Assembly: GCA_943787205.1 (NCBI GenBank)
Contig: CALSLN010000009.1
Location: 62,001-126,000, forward strand
Length of the DNA: 64,000 nucleotides
Reading direction: 5' to 3'
Source of the DNA: an uncultured Rhodospirillaceae bacterium
GTDB taxonomy: Bacteria; Pseudomonadota; Alphaproteobacteria; Rhodospirillales; Rhodospirillaceae
Below the pieces are notes generated by a model, which saw only the letters and a program-made list of their open reading frames with translations, had not been told where the DNA came from and did no database searches. Positions 33,235 to 42,948 of this stretch are shown here, in pieces. Numbering within the stretch: position 1 is the first letter of the stretch; the number at the start of each line of letters is the position of its first letter. A program made the position numbers and the translations under genes.

Positions 33235-35631
33235 TTAGAAGTTGTAGCTAGCCCGGATGCCCCATGCCCGACGATTCGGAAGAGACACGCGGATTTCGTT
33301 GTTATCCGGTGCAAACGGTCCGAAAGTCTTCAGATCGATCCCTTGACGGGCTTGGGTAAACTCATCGTGGTCAAGTGCGTTCAGGAGAAATGCTTCAATA
33401 GAGAAGTTTTCCTGACGGATGCCAGCCCGAAGGTTAACCACATCGTAAGCCGCTGACTTGGCGATGTTGGCTTGGTCAGCCCATTTCGAACCCTGATGGG
33501 CCCAATCTACACGGCTGAACCAGTCCCAATCGGCATTGAGTTCATCTTCATAAGATGCTGCCAATGACCATGAGACCTTCGGTGAGTAAGGCAACTCGTT
33601 ACCTGTCGCGTCAAAGCTTCCGGTAATTTCATTACACTGACTACAGTCAAACGACGGCGTAGACTGAACGTACTTGCTATCGTTGTAACCCAAGGTACCA
33701 GACAAGGTCAGGTTTTCAGTGGCTTGGAACTGCCCTTCAAACTCGACGCCCTGGAGGTGAGCGATACCATTATTAATGGTAATGCTGAACAGGTTGTTCA
33801 CACCACCCGCTGAGACCGGGATAAGGCTTTGGTTTTGACCGTTCAACCACTCCATGTAGTAAAGAGCGATAGTGGTACGGGCCCGACCGTCAAGCCATGA
33901 AGATTTAATACCGATTTCATAGTTATCGATTTTTTCTTCTGCGTAAGTCACGCCAGCACCAGAAACGGCGGCATTAATCGCATCAATCGTGGACTGAGGC
34001 TCATTGACGAGGAGGCTGTTAAAGCCACCAGGACGGAACCCACGAGAGAATAACGCATACGCCGTGGAGTTTTCCGCGTAGTTGTAATCCAAGGTGATAC
34101 GTGGCGAGAAGCTCTTGAACGTTGCAGACAACAGCGGAGCATTTGGAAGTGGCACACCGCCGCCGCCAACCAATGTTTGTTCACTGATCTTATCCCACTG
34201 ATAACGAGCCTCGAGACCAAGGGTCAGTTCGTCAGTGATATCAAAGTAGCCAGCACCGAAGACAGCTGGTGTTTCAACATCACGCTCAACAATGCTGCCG
34301 GTGAAGAATGGTCCAAAGACCAAGTTTCCGTAAACACTGCCACCCGGTGAATGGGCATCAAGATAATTGAAGCCCAATGTCCAACGAAGACGCTCGTCTT
34401 GCGGCGACGTAATGCGGAGTTCTTGGCTAATGTCCTTTTGCTTGCCTTGGTTCAACAGAGTCGTGTTGAAGTGCGGTAAGCGAGGGGCACCAAAGAAGAT
34501 TGGGTTTGGAATATCGTGGAAGTCACGATAGTTCAAATCCAGGATCGTCTGTTGTTTGTCGGTGTGGAACGCCGTCAAAGAACTGAATGAATATCCGGAG
34601 TCATGATCGTAATCCATCCGAAGGTCAGCCTGGAACGCATTCCGTCGTGTGCCACCATGTGTATTGAAGGTCGGATCAAACACTGTCCAGCTATCAGGTG
34701 GGTTGAAAAGTGTATCCTGAAGCTGAGCATTAATGATGTAGTCGCCAGAAATAAGGTCTAGGCCGAATTCACCAACGCTTGGAAGCGTGCCGCAATAGTA
34801 ACCAGCGCGACCTCCAGGAGAACAGTTATAAGACTCGTCTTTCAAAGCAGCCTGGGCCGGTGGGCCATCATTGTCTTCGAAGTAGTTGACGTAGGCTTTG
34901 ATCTTAAAGTTATCGGTCGGCGTGAAAACGATCGATGTAGAAATCGAATTTGTTTCACGATCGCCAAATGTTACCGAAGGGTTAGCAGCGTTTGTATAAC
35001 CACCGCCCTGGGCATAATGACGCCCGCTCACCCGCATGTTCATCTTGCCGGGAACGACAGGACCTTCGAGAACCAAATTGGTTTCGTTCGAGCCAAAACG
35101 TCCGTACTCAGCCGTAATACGTCCACCGAATTCATCGGCTGGGTCTTTACTAACGAAGTTGATAGCGCCAACAAAGGTCGACCGACCAAAGTAAGCTGCC
35201 TGCGGACCTTTCAATATTTCGACACGTTCCATGTCGACCACACTCGGAGGCTGAGCACCAATGATAGGTGCACCGTCAATGAACATCAGACCACCAGCCG
35301 AAATGCCAGTGTTGCTGCCCAAGAACAGACCACGGAAGGTCAGGGAGTTTGAAGACCGGTCATTACGACCTGAACCGCCCTGTTGGTTGGAGAAGAAGAA
35401 GCTTGGCGTGACGAGCTGAATATCATCCAGCGTCGACATGTCAGCCGCATCCAAATCTGCCGCAGAAAACGCGGTGATGGCCAGCGGCACTTCCATAAGA
35501 TTTTCTTCAATCTTACGGGCAGTAACCACGATTTCTTCAAGGGCCAAGGACTGCGCCATGGCTGCCGCACCCGGCAGTACCAAGGACGTAACCAGGGCTG
35601 TTGTGGCCGCAAGGGCCGTAGTGCGTTTCAT
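33235..35631 (-). CDS. TonB-dependent receptor
   Basis: The 798-residue outer-membrane receptor has a signal peptide ending AAAMAQ, a TonB box-like LALEEIVVTARK and a plug domain (PLAITAFSAADLDAADMSTL, LTFRGLFLGSN, MERVEILKGPQAAYFGRSTFVGAINF). The 22-strand barrel ends RRAWGIRASYNF. The style matches the broken receptor at 17636-20015 (same LALEEIVVTAR and KGPQ motifs) and the large group found in carbohydrate- and aromatic-degrading marine proteobacteria. The ligand is not known. A strong terminator follows it. The next gene upstream (MmgE/PrpD) is divergent, so the two could share control. Confidence 0.94.
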   Translation of the reverse strand: MKRTTALAATTALVTSLVLPGAAAMAQSLALEEIVVTARKIEENLMEVPLAITAFSAADLDAADMSTLDDIQLVTPSFFFSNQQGGSGRNDRSSNSLTFRGLFLGSNTGISAGGLMFIDGAPIIGAQPPSVVDMERVEILKGPQAAYFGRSTFVGAINFVSKDPADEFGGRITAEYGRFGSNETNLVLEGPVVPGKMNMRVSGRHYAQGGGYTNAANPSVTFGDRETNSISTSIVFTPTDNFKIKAYVNYFEDNDGPPAQAALKDESYNCSPGGRAGYYCGTLPSVGEFGLDLISGDYIINAQLQDTLFNPPDSWTVFDPTFNTHGGTRRNAFQADLRMDYDHDSGYSFSSLTAFHTDKQQTILDLNYRDFHDIPNPIFFGAPRLPHFNTTLLNQGKQKDISQELRITSPQDERLRWTLGFNYLDAHSPGGSVYGNLVFGPFFTGSIVERDVETPAVFGAGYFDITDELTLGLEARYQWDKISEQTLVGGGGVPLPNAPLLSATFKSFSPRITLDYNYAENSTAYALFSRGFRPGGFNSLLVNEPQSTIDAINAAVSGAGVTYAEEKIDNYEIGIKSSWLDGRARTTIALYYMEWLNGQNQSLIPVSAGGVNNLFSITINNGIAHLQGVEFEGQFQATENLTLSGTLGYNDSKYVQSTPSFDCSQCNEITGSFDATGNELPYSPKVSWSLAASYEDELNADWDWFSRVDWAHQGSKWADQANIAKSAAYDVVNLRAGIRQENFSIEAFLLNALDHDEFTQARQGIDLKTFGPFAPDNNEIRVSLPNRRAWGIRASYNF

Positions 35632-36007
35632 CTAGTATCTCTCCCCTAAGTGTGCCGCAGACGAATGCCGCGCGCACGTTCTCCAAAATTCTGATCTCTC
35701 CGTTTGTGAATATGCGAGGGGCGCTCCCCAAATCCCAACCTTGTTAGGTAACGCGTTCACTAAGCGGCGATGAGTGGGCTTTGAACTCAAAAACCCATGT
35801 CTTAACAAGGGACTCGTGTTCTTGATTCCACTATGCGGTCTTATCTATGCGTCTCGTACAGAGGGGTCTGGCATGCGGAAACGGCAGTATCGTTCCGCTT
35901 TACGCTCTAAAGTGCAAAAATGTCACGATAGTTGGCATTCTCATTGGCCGCACGCCATACGTGCTAATCAAGTATGACAACACGGACGTAAAACCTGAGG
36001 TCTAAGC
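35632..36007. other. Intergenic region between divergent TonB receptor and PrpD genes
   Basis: I see no gene in these 376 bases. Promoters for both neighbours must lie here, but no clear -35/-10 pair stands out. CCTTGTTA (35739-35746) and TAACAAGG (35803-35810) are an 8-base inverted repeat 56 bases apart. The ribosome site for the PrpD gene (TGAGG) is at the right-hand end. Confidence 0.5.
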
Positions 36008-37360
36008 ATGGCGACAGCAAAGTATAGCGCGGAGATACTGGGGCAAGCCGCATCCTCAACCGACTGGACGGCCCTGCCTACAAGTGTTCGTTCCATGACT
36101 CTCGATCTATTTGCAGACTCAATTGGCGTCATCGCAAGTGGCGCAGAGCATCCGAGCATGCACGCGTTAATGGCCGCAACGAAAGCACCATCAGGACCTT
36201 CAACTCTCATCGGAGAAAAACGCGGCGCTGCAACCCGCGACGCGATACTGCTAAACGCAGCGACAACGACCGTTCTGCAACGCCAAGACGGCTACGCCCA
36301 TGCGAAAGGGCATCCCGCCAGCCAACTGGTGCCTGTGGTTTTAGCATTGGCTGAGAGTAGCGGAAAAACGGCTGAGGACATGCTGACTGCGATGGTTGCC
36401 GGGTACGAGGTCGCCGCCCGTATCGGTATAGCCCTTGGCGGCGTCCCTCCTTGGCTGCATGACAACGGAAACTGGGTGACCCTCGGCAACGCGGTTGCAG
36501 CCGCCCATATTCTATCCGGTGGCGAGGCTGATGTCATAACCTGCGCCATTGATGGTGCAGCATCTTTAGCGTTGTCGTTTGACCGTTTCACAACGGCAGG
36601 CGGTGCGACCATGCATCACCTGTACCCAGCCATGGCGACGACACAGGCACTCGCAGTTGCTGAAGGGGCCATTGCAGGCCTAACCGCCCTGCCCGGCAGT
36701 CTGGAACGGTTCTATGGGCCGCACCTCGGAACAGCTTTTGATGCGTCAAAGCTAAGCAACGGCATTGACGATGGAACGTGGAGCCAGTTCGAAATTCTCA
36801 ACGGATATTTTAAACTTCACCCCAGCTGCGCGCACCTTCATGGCGTTAACGATGCTGTTGATGGGCTCATCGCTGAGCATGGCGTTACAGAAGACAACAT
36901 CATCAGTGTTGATATCGCCACATTTGGTGAGGCGATGGAAATTGATACGGATACGCCAACGAACGATCTGGCGGCTCGGTTCAGTGCAAAGGCTACCGTC
37001 GCCACAGCTCTGCGCTATGGCAGCCTAAACGACGACGGGCTCCTTGATCTCAATGCACTCGCGCCCCTGATGGATAAGATCACCGCACGGCATGACCCAA
37101 GCTTGGACAAATACGCGCCCTCGGGCAGACCAGGTGTTGTCACCATGGAACTGACGTCCGGGCAATCTGTGACCAAAGAGATCATCTACCCGCGCGGCAC
37201 CGCACAAACGCTTGCGACACCTGACGAACGGAAAGCGAAGAGCCTGATGCTTCTCAGCCGCCACTACGGCGACGAGAAAGCTCAGGCAATCTACGACACG
37301 ATCATGTCGCTAGGCGACGGCGGAGAGATCCAAGCGTTAACCTCAGCTCTGAGATCCTAG
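36008..37360 (+). CDS. MmgE/PrpD family protein
   Basis: The 450-residue product belongs to the 2-methylcitrate dehydratase-related family, cytosolic enzymes for dehydration or isomerisation of polycarboxylates. Visible landmarks are the all-helical N-terminal domain ([18 protein letters not shown], then [23 protein letters not shown]), [16 protein letters not shown] and the C-terminal [16 protein letters not shown] segment. Typical members have a DD..H pattern; here it appears as [11 protein letters not shown]. True PrpD works beside prpB and prpC, which are absent, so it may act on a different substrate. It ends in a 4-base overlap with ettA on the other strand. Confidence 0.87.
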   Translation: MATAKYSAEILGQAASSTDWTALPTSVRSMTLDLFADSIGVIASGAEHPSMHALMAATKAPSGPSTLIGEKRGAATRDAILLNAATTTVLQRQDGYAHAKGHPASQLVPVVLALAESSGKTAEDMLTAMVAGYEVAARIGIALGGVPPWLHDNGNWVTLGNAVAAAHILSGGEADVITCAIDGAASLALSFDRFTTAGGATMHHLYPAMATTQALAVAEGAIAGLTALPGSLERFYGPHLGTAFDASKLSNGIDDGTWSQFEILNGYFKLHPSCAHLHGVNDAVDGLIAEHGVTEDNIISVDIATFGEAMEIDTDTPTNDLAARFSAKATVATALRYGSLNDDGLLDLNALAPLMDKITARHDPSLDKYAPSGRPGVVTMELTSGQSVTKEIIYPRGTAQTLATPDERKAKSLMLLSRHYGDEKAQAIYDTIMSLGDGGEIQALTSALRS

Positions 37361-39036
37361 CGCTCAATCTTTTTATAGCGGATGCGGTGTGGTTCGACCG
37401 CATCATCGCCGAGACGTCGCTTCTTATCTTCCTCGTAGTCCTCGAAGTTGCCCTCAAACCACTCAACGTGGCTGTCACCTTCAAAAGAAAGAATGTGCGT
37501 AGCGATCCGATCAAGGAACCAGCGATCATGGCTGATAACCACAGCGCACCCGGCAAATTCCAGAAGAGCTTGCTCGAGGGCACGGAGGGTATCCACGTCT
37601 AGGTCATTTGTCGGTTCATCGAGCAGAATGACGTTGGAGCCAGACTTCAGCATTTTGGCGAGGTGCACGCGGTTGCGTTCCCCACCGGAGAGTTGCCCGA
37701 CTTTCTTCTGCTGATCAGATCCTTTGAAATTGAACCGGCCCACATAAGCTCGACTGGCGACAGGGAATTTACCGAGCATAATCTCGTCGTTCCCGTCGGA
37801 GATTTCCTCCCAGACCGTTTTCTCAGGCGATAAGGCAGCGCGGTCTTGATCAATGTACCCAAGCTGGACCGTTTCACCAATGCGCAGTTCGCCAGAGTCT
37901 GGTTTTTCCTCGCCAGTAATCATCTTGAACAACGTACTTTTACCAGCGCCGTTAGGGCCAATCACGCCGATGATCCCGCCAGGCGGTAAGTTGAACGAAA
38001 GGTTGTCGATCAACAAACGGTCACCGTAGGCTTTCGATACGTTTTTAGCTTCGAGGACCAACCCACCGAGACGTTCGCCCGCAGGAATAACGATCTGTGC
38101 GGAATCGGGCGCGCGATCTGCTGCTTGTGCGACCAAGTCGTTGTAAGCAGAGATACGGGCTTTGCTCTTTGATCGTCGTGCTGACGGGCTTTGCCGCACC
38201 CATTCTAACTCCGTATCAAGAGTACGCTGCCGTCCCTTTTCTTCGCGTTGCTCCTGAGCCAAGCGTTTCTGTTTTTGCTCCAACCAGGACGAGTAATTAC
38301 CCTCGTAAGGAATTCCCCGACCGCGATCGAGTTCTAGAATCCAGCCCGTGACGTTATCCAAGAAGTAGCGATCGTGGGTCACGCCGACGACGGTGCCGGT
38401 ATACTCTTCGAGAAAGCGTTCAAGCCAAGCAACAGACTCAGCATCAAGGTGGTTGGTTGGTTCATCGAGGAGGAGCATGTCTGGTTTTGACAACAGTAAT
38501 CGGCACAACGCAACACGACGCTTCTCACCACCGGAGAGTTTCTCTACTCCGTCATCACCTGGAGGGCAGCGCAAGGCGTCCATGGCGATCTCGACCTGGC
38601 GCTGCACGTCCCACCCATCGGCGGCATCAATTTTTTCCTGAAGCTCAGCCTGCTCGGTAATGAGGTCATTCATCTCATCATCGGTCATTTCTTCGGCGAA
38701 CTTGGCGCTCACTTCTTCAAAGCGCTGGAGCAGCGTGTTGATCTCGCCAACGCCTTCCATAACGTTGGCCAGAACATTCTTGGAATTATCTAATTCCGGC
38801 TCCTGTTCGAGGTATCCAATACGCAGACCGTCAGCCGCTTTCGCTTCACCCGTGTACTCGGTATCAAGGCCTGCCATGATTTTCAGGAGGGTCGACTTCC
38901 CCGAGCCGTTATAGCCCAACACGCCAATTTTGGCGCCCGGCAGGAATGACAAAGAAACGTCTTTGACGACTTCCTTACCGCCCGGATAGCTCTTACCGAG
39001 CTTGTGCATGGTGTAGACGTATTGATAGCTGGCCAT
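37357..39036 (-). CDS. ettA: Energy-dependent translational throttle protein EttA
   Basis: This ABC-F protein binds the ribosomal E site and gates the first elongation step according to ATP/ADP ratio. The 559-residue product has two ABC modules with no membrane domain. Module 1 has GYNGSGKST (about 39-47), an arm segment, [32 protein letters not shown] and THDRYFLD. Module 2 has [24 protein letters not shown] and LDEPTNDLD. The linker ([17 protein letters not shown]) is the basic P-site tRNA-interaction motif typical of EttA. The length matches the family (about 555). Confidence 0.95.
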   Translation of the reverse strand: MASYQYVYTMHKLGKSYPGGKEVVKDVSLSFLPGAKIGVLGYNGSGKSTLLKIMAGLDTEYTGEAKAADGLRIGYLEQEPELDNSKNVLANVMEGVGEINTLLQRFEEVSAKFAEEMTDDEMNDLITEQAELQEKIDAADGWDVQRQVEIAMDALRCPPGDDGVEKLSGGEKRRVALCRLLLSKPDMLLLDEPTNHLDAESVAWLERFLEEYTGTVVGVTHDRYFLDNVTGWILELDRGRGIPYEGNYSSWLEQKQKRLAQEQREEKGRQRTLDTELEWVRQSPSARRSKSKARISAYNDLVAQAADRAPDSAQIVIPAGERLGGLVLEAKNVSKAYGDRLLIDNLSFNLPPGGIIGVIGPNGAGKSTLFKMITGEEKPDSGELRIGETVQLGYIDQDRAALSPEKTVWEEISDGNDEIMLGKFPVASRAYVGRFNFKGSDQQKKVGQLSGGERNRVHLAKMLKSGSNVILLDEPTNDLDVDTLRALEQALLEFAGCAVVISHDRWFLDRIATHILSFEGDSHVEWFEGNFEDYEEDKKRRLGDDAVEPHRIRYKKIER

Positions 39037-39087
39037 AGGGTATTTATCCGTTTCTGCGCATTAACACTTTATATTTGGGACATGGGC

Positions 39088-40665
39088 CTATTGATCTATC
39101 AACGCCTCTTTGACGGCATTGAGCACGCCAGACCAGTCACCAGGTTTTGCTTGCCGAAACAAGCGAATGGACGGATACCACGGGCTGTCGCTGCGGTCGA
39201 GAAACCAATACCAATTTTGTCCCGGCCCCGACGCCATGAGCACCCAGCACGGCACTCCTAGGGCACCCGCAATGTGAGCCGTCGTATTGGATATTGTGAT
39301 CACTAGGTCCATTGCAGCGACTTGCGTCGCAAAAGCATCCAAATCCGCCAGTTGATCAACATCAGGGTCAGAAAGGACGCCAAGACCAGCGCCTTTTGCA
39401 CGGGCCAAATCTTCGGCCGTATCACCATACTGGAGATCGACAAACGTTGCCGCCGTGCCACCAAGGGCCGGAGCCAAATCCACCAAGTCTAGTGACTGGG
39501 CCTCTCCCGTGAGTTTGTTGGTGCTCTTCCATGACAAGCCGACAAGAGGGCTTTCACCTGAGTCGCCTTTATACTTATCTCGAAGCGCCTGGGCACGAGA
39601 CTGATCAGCGGCGAGAAATGAACCCCGTTTAGGAAACGACGAAATATCTGCTCTGACAAACTGGCCTAAGCTTCCGATCGGCACTTGAGCTACGACATGT
39701 TTGAGCATCTCTAAATCAGGCTTGAGGTCCAGCATAGAAACGACCTTTACGTCTGGAAATGATCGTGAGAAGAGCGGAACAAGGTTTGGAGCACAGGCAA
39801 GGATAACGTCTGGTTCGGCATTGAGGATATCGGGCAGCATGCTTGCGTACATAACTTGGTCGCCGACTCCCTGTTCCGCCCAGACCAGAAGAGACCCACT
39901 TTCTATTTTTTCACCATTCCACTTCGGTAGACTGTGGAAAGACTGTGCTGTCGAGAATTTAGGCGTGTGCCACCGCCATTCGAACTCAGCCCACCCTTCC
40001 TCAAGCCTGCCAGAATTAAGCAGAATATGCGCTAAAAGGTTATGCGCCTCCATCGCGTCAGGGCTTAGTTTAAGAGCGCGACGATAACACTCCTCTGCCT
40101 CTGCTAATCTGCCTTGGGCCGTTAACGTGACACCGAGATCCACGCGCGCCAAAATATGTGATGGGGATATGGATAAGGCCTGCCGCGTCGCACGTTCTGA
40201 GTCGCCCAGTTTCTGAAGCGCTCGCAACGTCTGACCATAATTATAATATGTCTCAGCGTTGTTCGGGTCAGCCTCGACAGCACGCTGCAACACACTTTCA
40301 GCTTGATCGTAATCCTCTTGCTTGTGCAAGCAGACCCCTAGGTTCGCTAAGGCCTTGCTATGATGTGGATCTAATTCAACGGCCGTTCGGAATTGGGTCA
40401 GTGCCTGGACCTCATCACTTAATTGCTGATGAGCAATCCCCAAAGCGTTAAAGACTCCCGCATCATCCACGCCATCAGCAACGAGTTTTTCCAGGTGCTT
40501 AAGCGCGTCAGTCGGCTGGTGAGACTGAAGCAACAAAACGGCAAGCCCATGCCTTGCAGCCGTCGAATCAGGCTCAACCGCAAGAATAGTCTCGTAGCTC
40601 GTTATTGCTTCACGCGTCTGGCCGGCACGATGCAGAGTAATAGCTTGATCAAGCGTTGGTCTCAT
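39088..40665 (-). CDS. TPR-repeat protein with glycosyltransferase-like C-terminal domain
   Basis: The 525-residue product has about six TPR repeats in its first 235 residues (e.g. NALGIAHQQLSDEVQALTQF, AELDPHHSKALANLGVCLHK, EEC-YRRAL). A Rossmann-type domain similar to ADP-heptose/glycosyltransferase folds follows (from about 245: WNGEKIESGSLLVWAEQGVGDQVMYASMLP, then VGLSWKSTNKLTG and ISNTTAHIAGALGVPCWVLM). Proteins of this layout are common in alphaproteobacteria, where they are thought to modify surface glycans or proteins. The substrate is unknown. It lies 14 bases after the DUF1838-like gene and 51 before ettA. Confidence 0.85.
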   Translation of the reverse strand: MRPTLDQAITLHRAGQTREAITSYETILAVEPDSTAARHGLAVLLLQSHQPTDALKHLEKLVADGVDDAGVFNALGIAHQQLSDEVQALTQFRTAVELDPHHSKALANLGVCLHKQEDYDQAESVLQRAVEADPNNAETYYNYGQTLRALQKLGDSERATRQALSISPSHILARVDLGVTLTAQGRLAEAEECYRRALKLSPDAMEAHNLLAHILLNSGRLEEGWAEFEWRWHTPKFSTAQSFHSLPKWNGEKIESGSLLVWAEQGVGDQVMYASMLPDILNAEPDVILACAPNLVPLFSRSFPDVKVVSMLDLKPDLEMLKHVVAQVPIGSLGQFVRADISSFPKRGSFLAADQSRAQALRDKYKGDSGESPLVGLSWKSTNKLTGEAQSLDLVDLAPALGGTAATFVDLQYGDTAEDLARAKGAGLGVLSDPDVDQLADLDAFATQVAAMDLVITISNTTAHIAGALGVPCWVLMASGPGQNWYWFLDRSDSPWYPSIRLFRQAKPGDWSGVLNAVKEALIDQ

Positions 40666-40679
40666 AAGCTTGGTCTTGG

Positions 40680-41573
40680 CTATTGAGTGATCCCACGGAG
40701 CTTCAATATACGCTCAAAGAAGGATGGCCCCTCGTCAAGCTCAGGAGAAATATTAAAGCGATCACTATGAGCCCGCGCTAGCGCAAGATAGTCGTCATCA
40801 AGCTGTTCAGTATCGTCCAACTTAACCGCATCGAAATGCCAGTTCACGTTACCAGGCGGAACGCCGAGATCAACGTAAGGTGGGCGTGAGCCAGCCATTA
40901 TGTTCCAGCCACTCGACACGCCACTCGCACGGTCAAGATTGGGGTCGAACACTTCAGACGCCCAAGAGAACATGGATGCATATTCAATAGAGGGCTGCGG
41001 AATGATCGGTGGGAAGTTATCGCCTTCCTGCCGGCGTATGACGTCACCATCCAAAGTCCAATCCATATGTAGAGGTTCTTCTTTGTACTTCTCAGGAAAC
41101 GCCTTCTTCATGGATCCGTAATACGTGCCCATTGGCGTGAACCATTCGCCTTCTTTATGACGAATAAAACTCACTGGCAGCTTCACCGTTACGCCGTTGA
41201 TCGGGCTTGTAAACTCTTCAATAAACTCGTCGGTTTCTGGATCAGTGAAGAACGACATAGTCGAGTTGTAGCGCACATATGTGGTGTCATCGATCTGACG
41301 CCACCAGGTACTCTCGCTACCGCGCATGCCGTACAAAAGAATAACGTCATCGGGCAAGATCGCGAATATTTTGCCCTTGGTTTTCCAGACAACGCGCTCT
41401 TCCGCCCGTGTCCCCATCATTTTAACCATGGCATGCAATTGCTCGACTGGGTCAGTTGGCAATGATGACACCGCTGCGTGCCCGGCACTCGCTCCGGCTA
41501 AACCCGCAGTGGCCGCCCCTAATCCAACTGCTGTCGAGCCAAAGGCTCGACGAGAAACACCGTTGTCAGTCAT
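40680..41573 (-). CDS. DUF1838-like secreted protein with Tat signal
   Basis: The 297-residue product starts with a twin-arginine signal (SRRAFGSTAVGLGAATAGLA, ending SAGHAA). I recognise the rest as a DUF1838-type protein of unknown function from segments such as VYRT-like VWKTKGKIFAIL, SESTWWRQIDDTTYVRYN and the PINGVTVKLPVSFIRHKEG strand run. The sequence is rich in Trp and Asp and has a beta-barrel look. Members are often near TonB receptors. Export by Tat implies folding, perhaps with a cofactor, before transport. No catalytic motif is clear. It follows a small unknown gene by 67 bases. Confidence 0.78.
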   Translation of the reverse strand: MTDNGVSRRAFGSTAVGLGAATAGLAGASAGHAAVSSLPTDPVEQLHAMVKMMGTRAEERVVWKTKGKIFAILPDDVILLYGMRGSESTWWRQIDDTTYVRYNSTMSFFTDPETDEFIEEFTSPINGVTVKLPVSFIRHKEGEWFTPMGTYYGSMKKAFPEKYKEEPLHMDWTLDGDVIRRQEGDNFPPIIPQPSIEYASMFSWASEVFDPNLDRASGVSSGWNIMAGSRPPYVDLGVPPGNVNWHFDAVKLDDTEQLDDDYLALARAHSDRFNISPELDEGPSFFERILKLRGITQ

Positions 41574-41640
41574 TAAATTACTCCGATTACGTTTACAGCA
41601 GGGTCGTGAAAGTGAGAACAGACCTCTTACTTAGTCGAGA

Positions 41641-41901
41641 TTACTCTTCGCCAATTCTTGGTTTATCGCCACTAGGGCCGAAAGCTCTGTCTAGGACCTT
41701 TGTGGAATCATCTGCCAGGATAACCGCTTCAGATATAAGGTTTAAAATCTTCATGTTGTTATTCAAGACATGAAGCGCCTCAGGCCGCGTATCGCCGGTA
41801 ATTTTAAGGCATCGTTTCAGAATATCCGTGCGGATAGAGATCAAAATGTCTTCAAGGCGGAAGCCTTTTTCATTTTCGTCAGATACTAAGAAACTCGTCA
41901 T
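41641..41901 (-). CDS. Small protein, 86 residues, unknown
   Basis: This short, soluble, mixed-charge protein begins MTSFLVSDENEKGFRLEDIL. It has one amphipathic helix region (RPEALHVLNNNMKILNLISEAVILADDSTKVL) and an acidic end. It has no membrane segment or signal, and I recognise no family. Shine-Dalgarno GGAGAG lies a few bases upstream of the ATG at 41901. It is first in a minus-strand run with the DUF1838-like, TPR-glycosyltransferase-like and ettA genes and diverges from cysD. Position alone suggests a helper or regulator. Confidence 0.6.
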   Translation of the reverse strand: MTSFLVSDENEKGFRLEDILISIRTDILKRCLKITGDTRPEALHVLNNNMKILNLISEAVILADDSTKVLDRAFGPSGDKPRIGEE

Positions 41902-42035
41902 AATTCACTCTCCGATCTTTAAATTGAGCACCTTTGGATAACGTATTGGGCACGAGACCAACATCCGCCGTCAAGCGAGAAAGCTCACCTTAATTTAAAG
42001 CAACCAGAGGTTTTCTTTGCTTCAAAGTCAGGCTG

Positions 42036-42065
42036 TTGGAAAAAGAACTTCCGTAAGTCTAACAT
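42036..42065 (+). promoter_or_regulatory. Candidate promoter for cysD-cysNC
   Basis: TTGGAA (42036-42041) and TAACAT (42060-42065) are separated by 18 bases, about 90 bases before the cysD ATG. It resembles a sigma-70 promoter and is the best one in the 252-base gap. This is a sequence match only. Confidence 0.35.
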
Positions 42066-42153
42066 TCCGCCCTCAGCCGCCGTTACAGCCATAGACAAGT
42101 GTATGTGCGCATGGCACTAAAACAGCCGCAATTAACAAGGATTCTGCGGAAAA

Positions 42154-42948
42154 ATGGACGATCTAGACGCCCTAGAAGCGCAAAGTGTATTTATTTTGCG
42201 TGAGGCATTTAACAAGTTTGACCCCATTGGCCTGCTCTGGTCACTGGGTAAGGACTCCTGCGTCATGATATGGCTGGCCAAGAAAGCCTTCCTAGGACGC
42301 ATGCCCTTTCCCGCTGTTCACCTGGATACTGGAAAAGAGTTTCCCGAAGCGTACGCATTCCGAAACACCTACAGTAAAGAATGGGATCTCAACCTCATTG
42401 CCGACGACTGCCCGCCGATAGAAGAAGTCGATGCAAGTTTGCCACCCGCTTCTCGATTTGCCGCCCGCAAATCGCTAGGCCTGCAGCAAGCCATCGAACG
42501 CTACGGCTTCAAAGCGCTTATCACCGGTATTCGTAGAGATGAGCAAGCAACGCGCGCAAAAGAGCGCGTCTTCAGTCCGCGCGGCGTCGATAATTCATGG
42601 GACTTTCGTGAACAACCTCCAGAGTTCTGGGACCAATACAACACGGATTTCCCGCCGGGCACCCATGTCCGAGTCCACCCTCTTCTGCATTGGACCGAAG
42701 TTGATATCTGGCGCTACATCCAACGTGAAAACATTCCGATGGTCCCTCTTTACTACGCCAAAAACGGACAGCGCTTCCGTTCCCTAGGAGAGATCGGCAT
42801 CACTGAGCCAATTCAGTCAACTGCAACCACGATTACTGAAATCATCGATGAGTTAGAGGCGACGAAAGACCCAGAGCGCGCCGGACGAACGATGGACCAT
42901 GAAACAGAAGATAGTTTCGAACGGCTGCGTACAATGGGCTACCTGTAA
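42154..42948 (+). CDS. cysD: Sulfate adenylyltransferase subunit 2
   Basis: CysD makes adenosine 5'-phosphosulfate (APS) from sulfate and ATP together with the GTPase CysN. The 264-residue product is a PP-loop ATP pyrophosphatase-type protein: the loop is SLGKDSCVMIWLAKKA (about residues 30-45), then HLDTGKEFPEAYAFR, TGIRRDEQATRAKE and the C-terminal LHWTEVDIWRYI and EIGITEPIQSTATTITEIIDEL. It is CysD, not the related CysH reductase, because the ECGLH motif is missing and cysN follows at once. The stop is directly joined to the cysNC start. Confidence 0.93.
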   Translation: MDDLDALEAQSVFILREAFNKFDPIGLLWSLGKDSCVMIWLAKKAFLGRMPFPAVHLDTGKEFPEAYAFRNTYSKEWDLNLIADDCPPIEEVDASLPPASRFAARKSLGLQQAIERYGFKALITGIRRDEQATRAKERVFSPRGVDNSWDFREQPPEFWDQYNTDFPPGTHVRVHPLLHWTEVDIWRYIQRENIPMVPLYYAKNGQRFRSLGEIGITEPIQSTATTITEIIDELEATKDPERAGRTMDHETEDSFERLRTMGYL

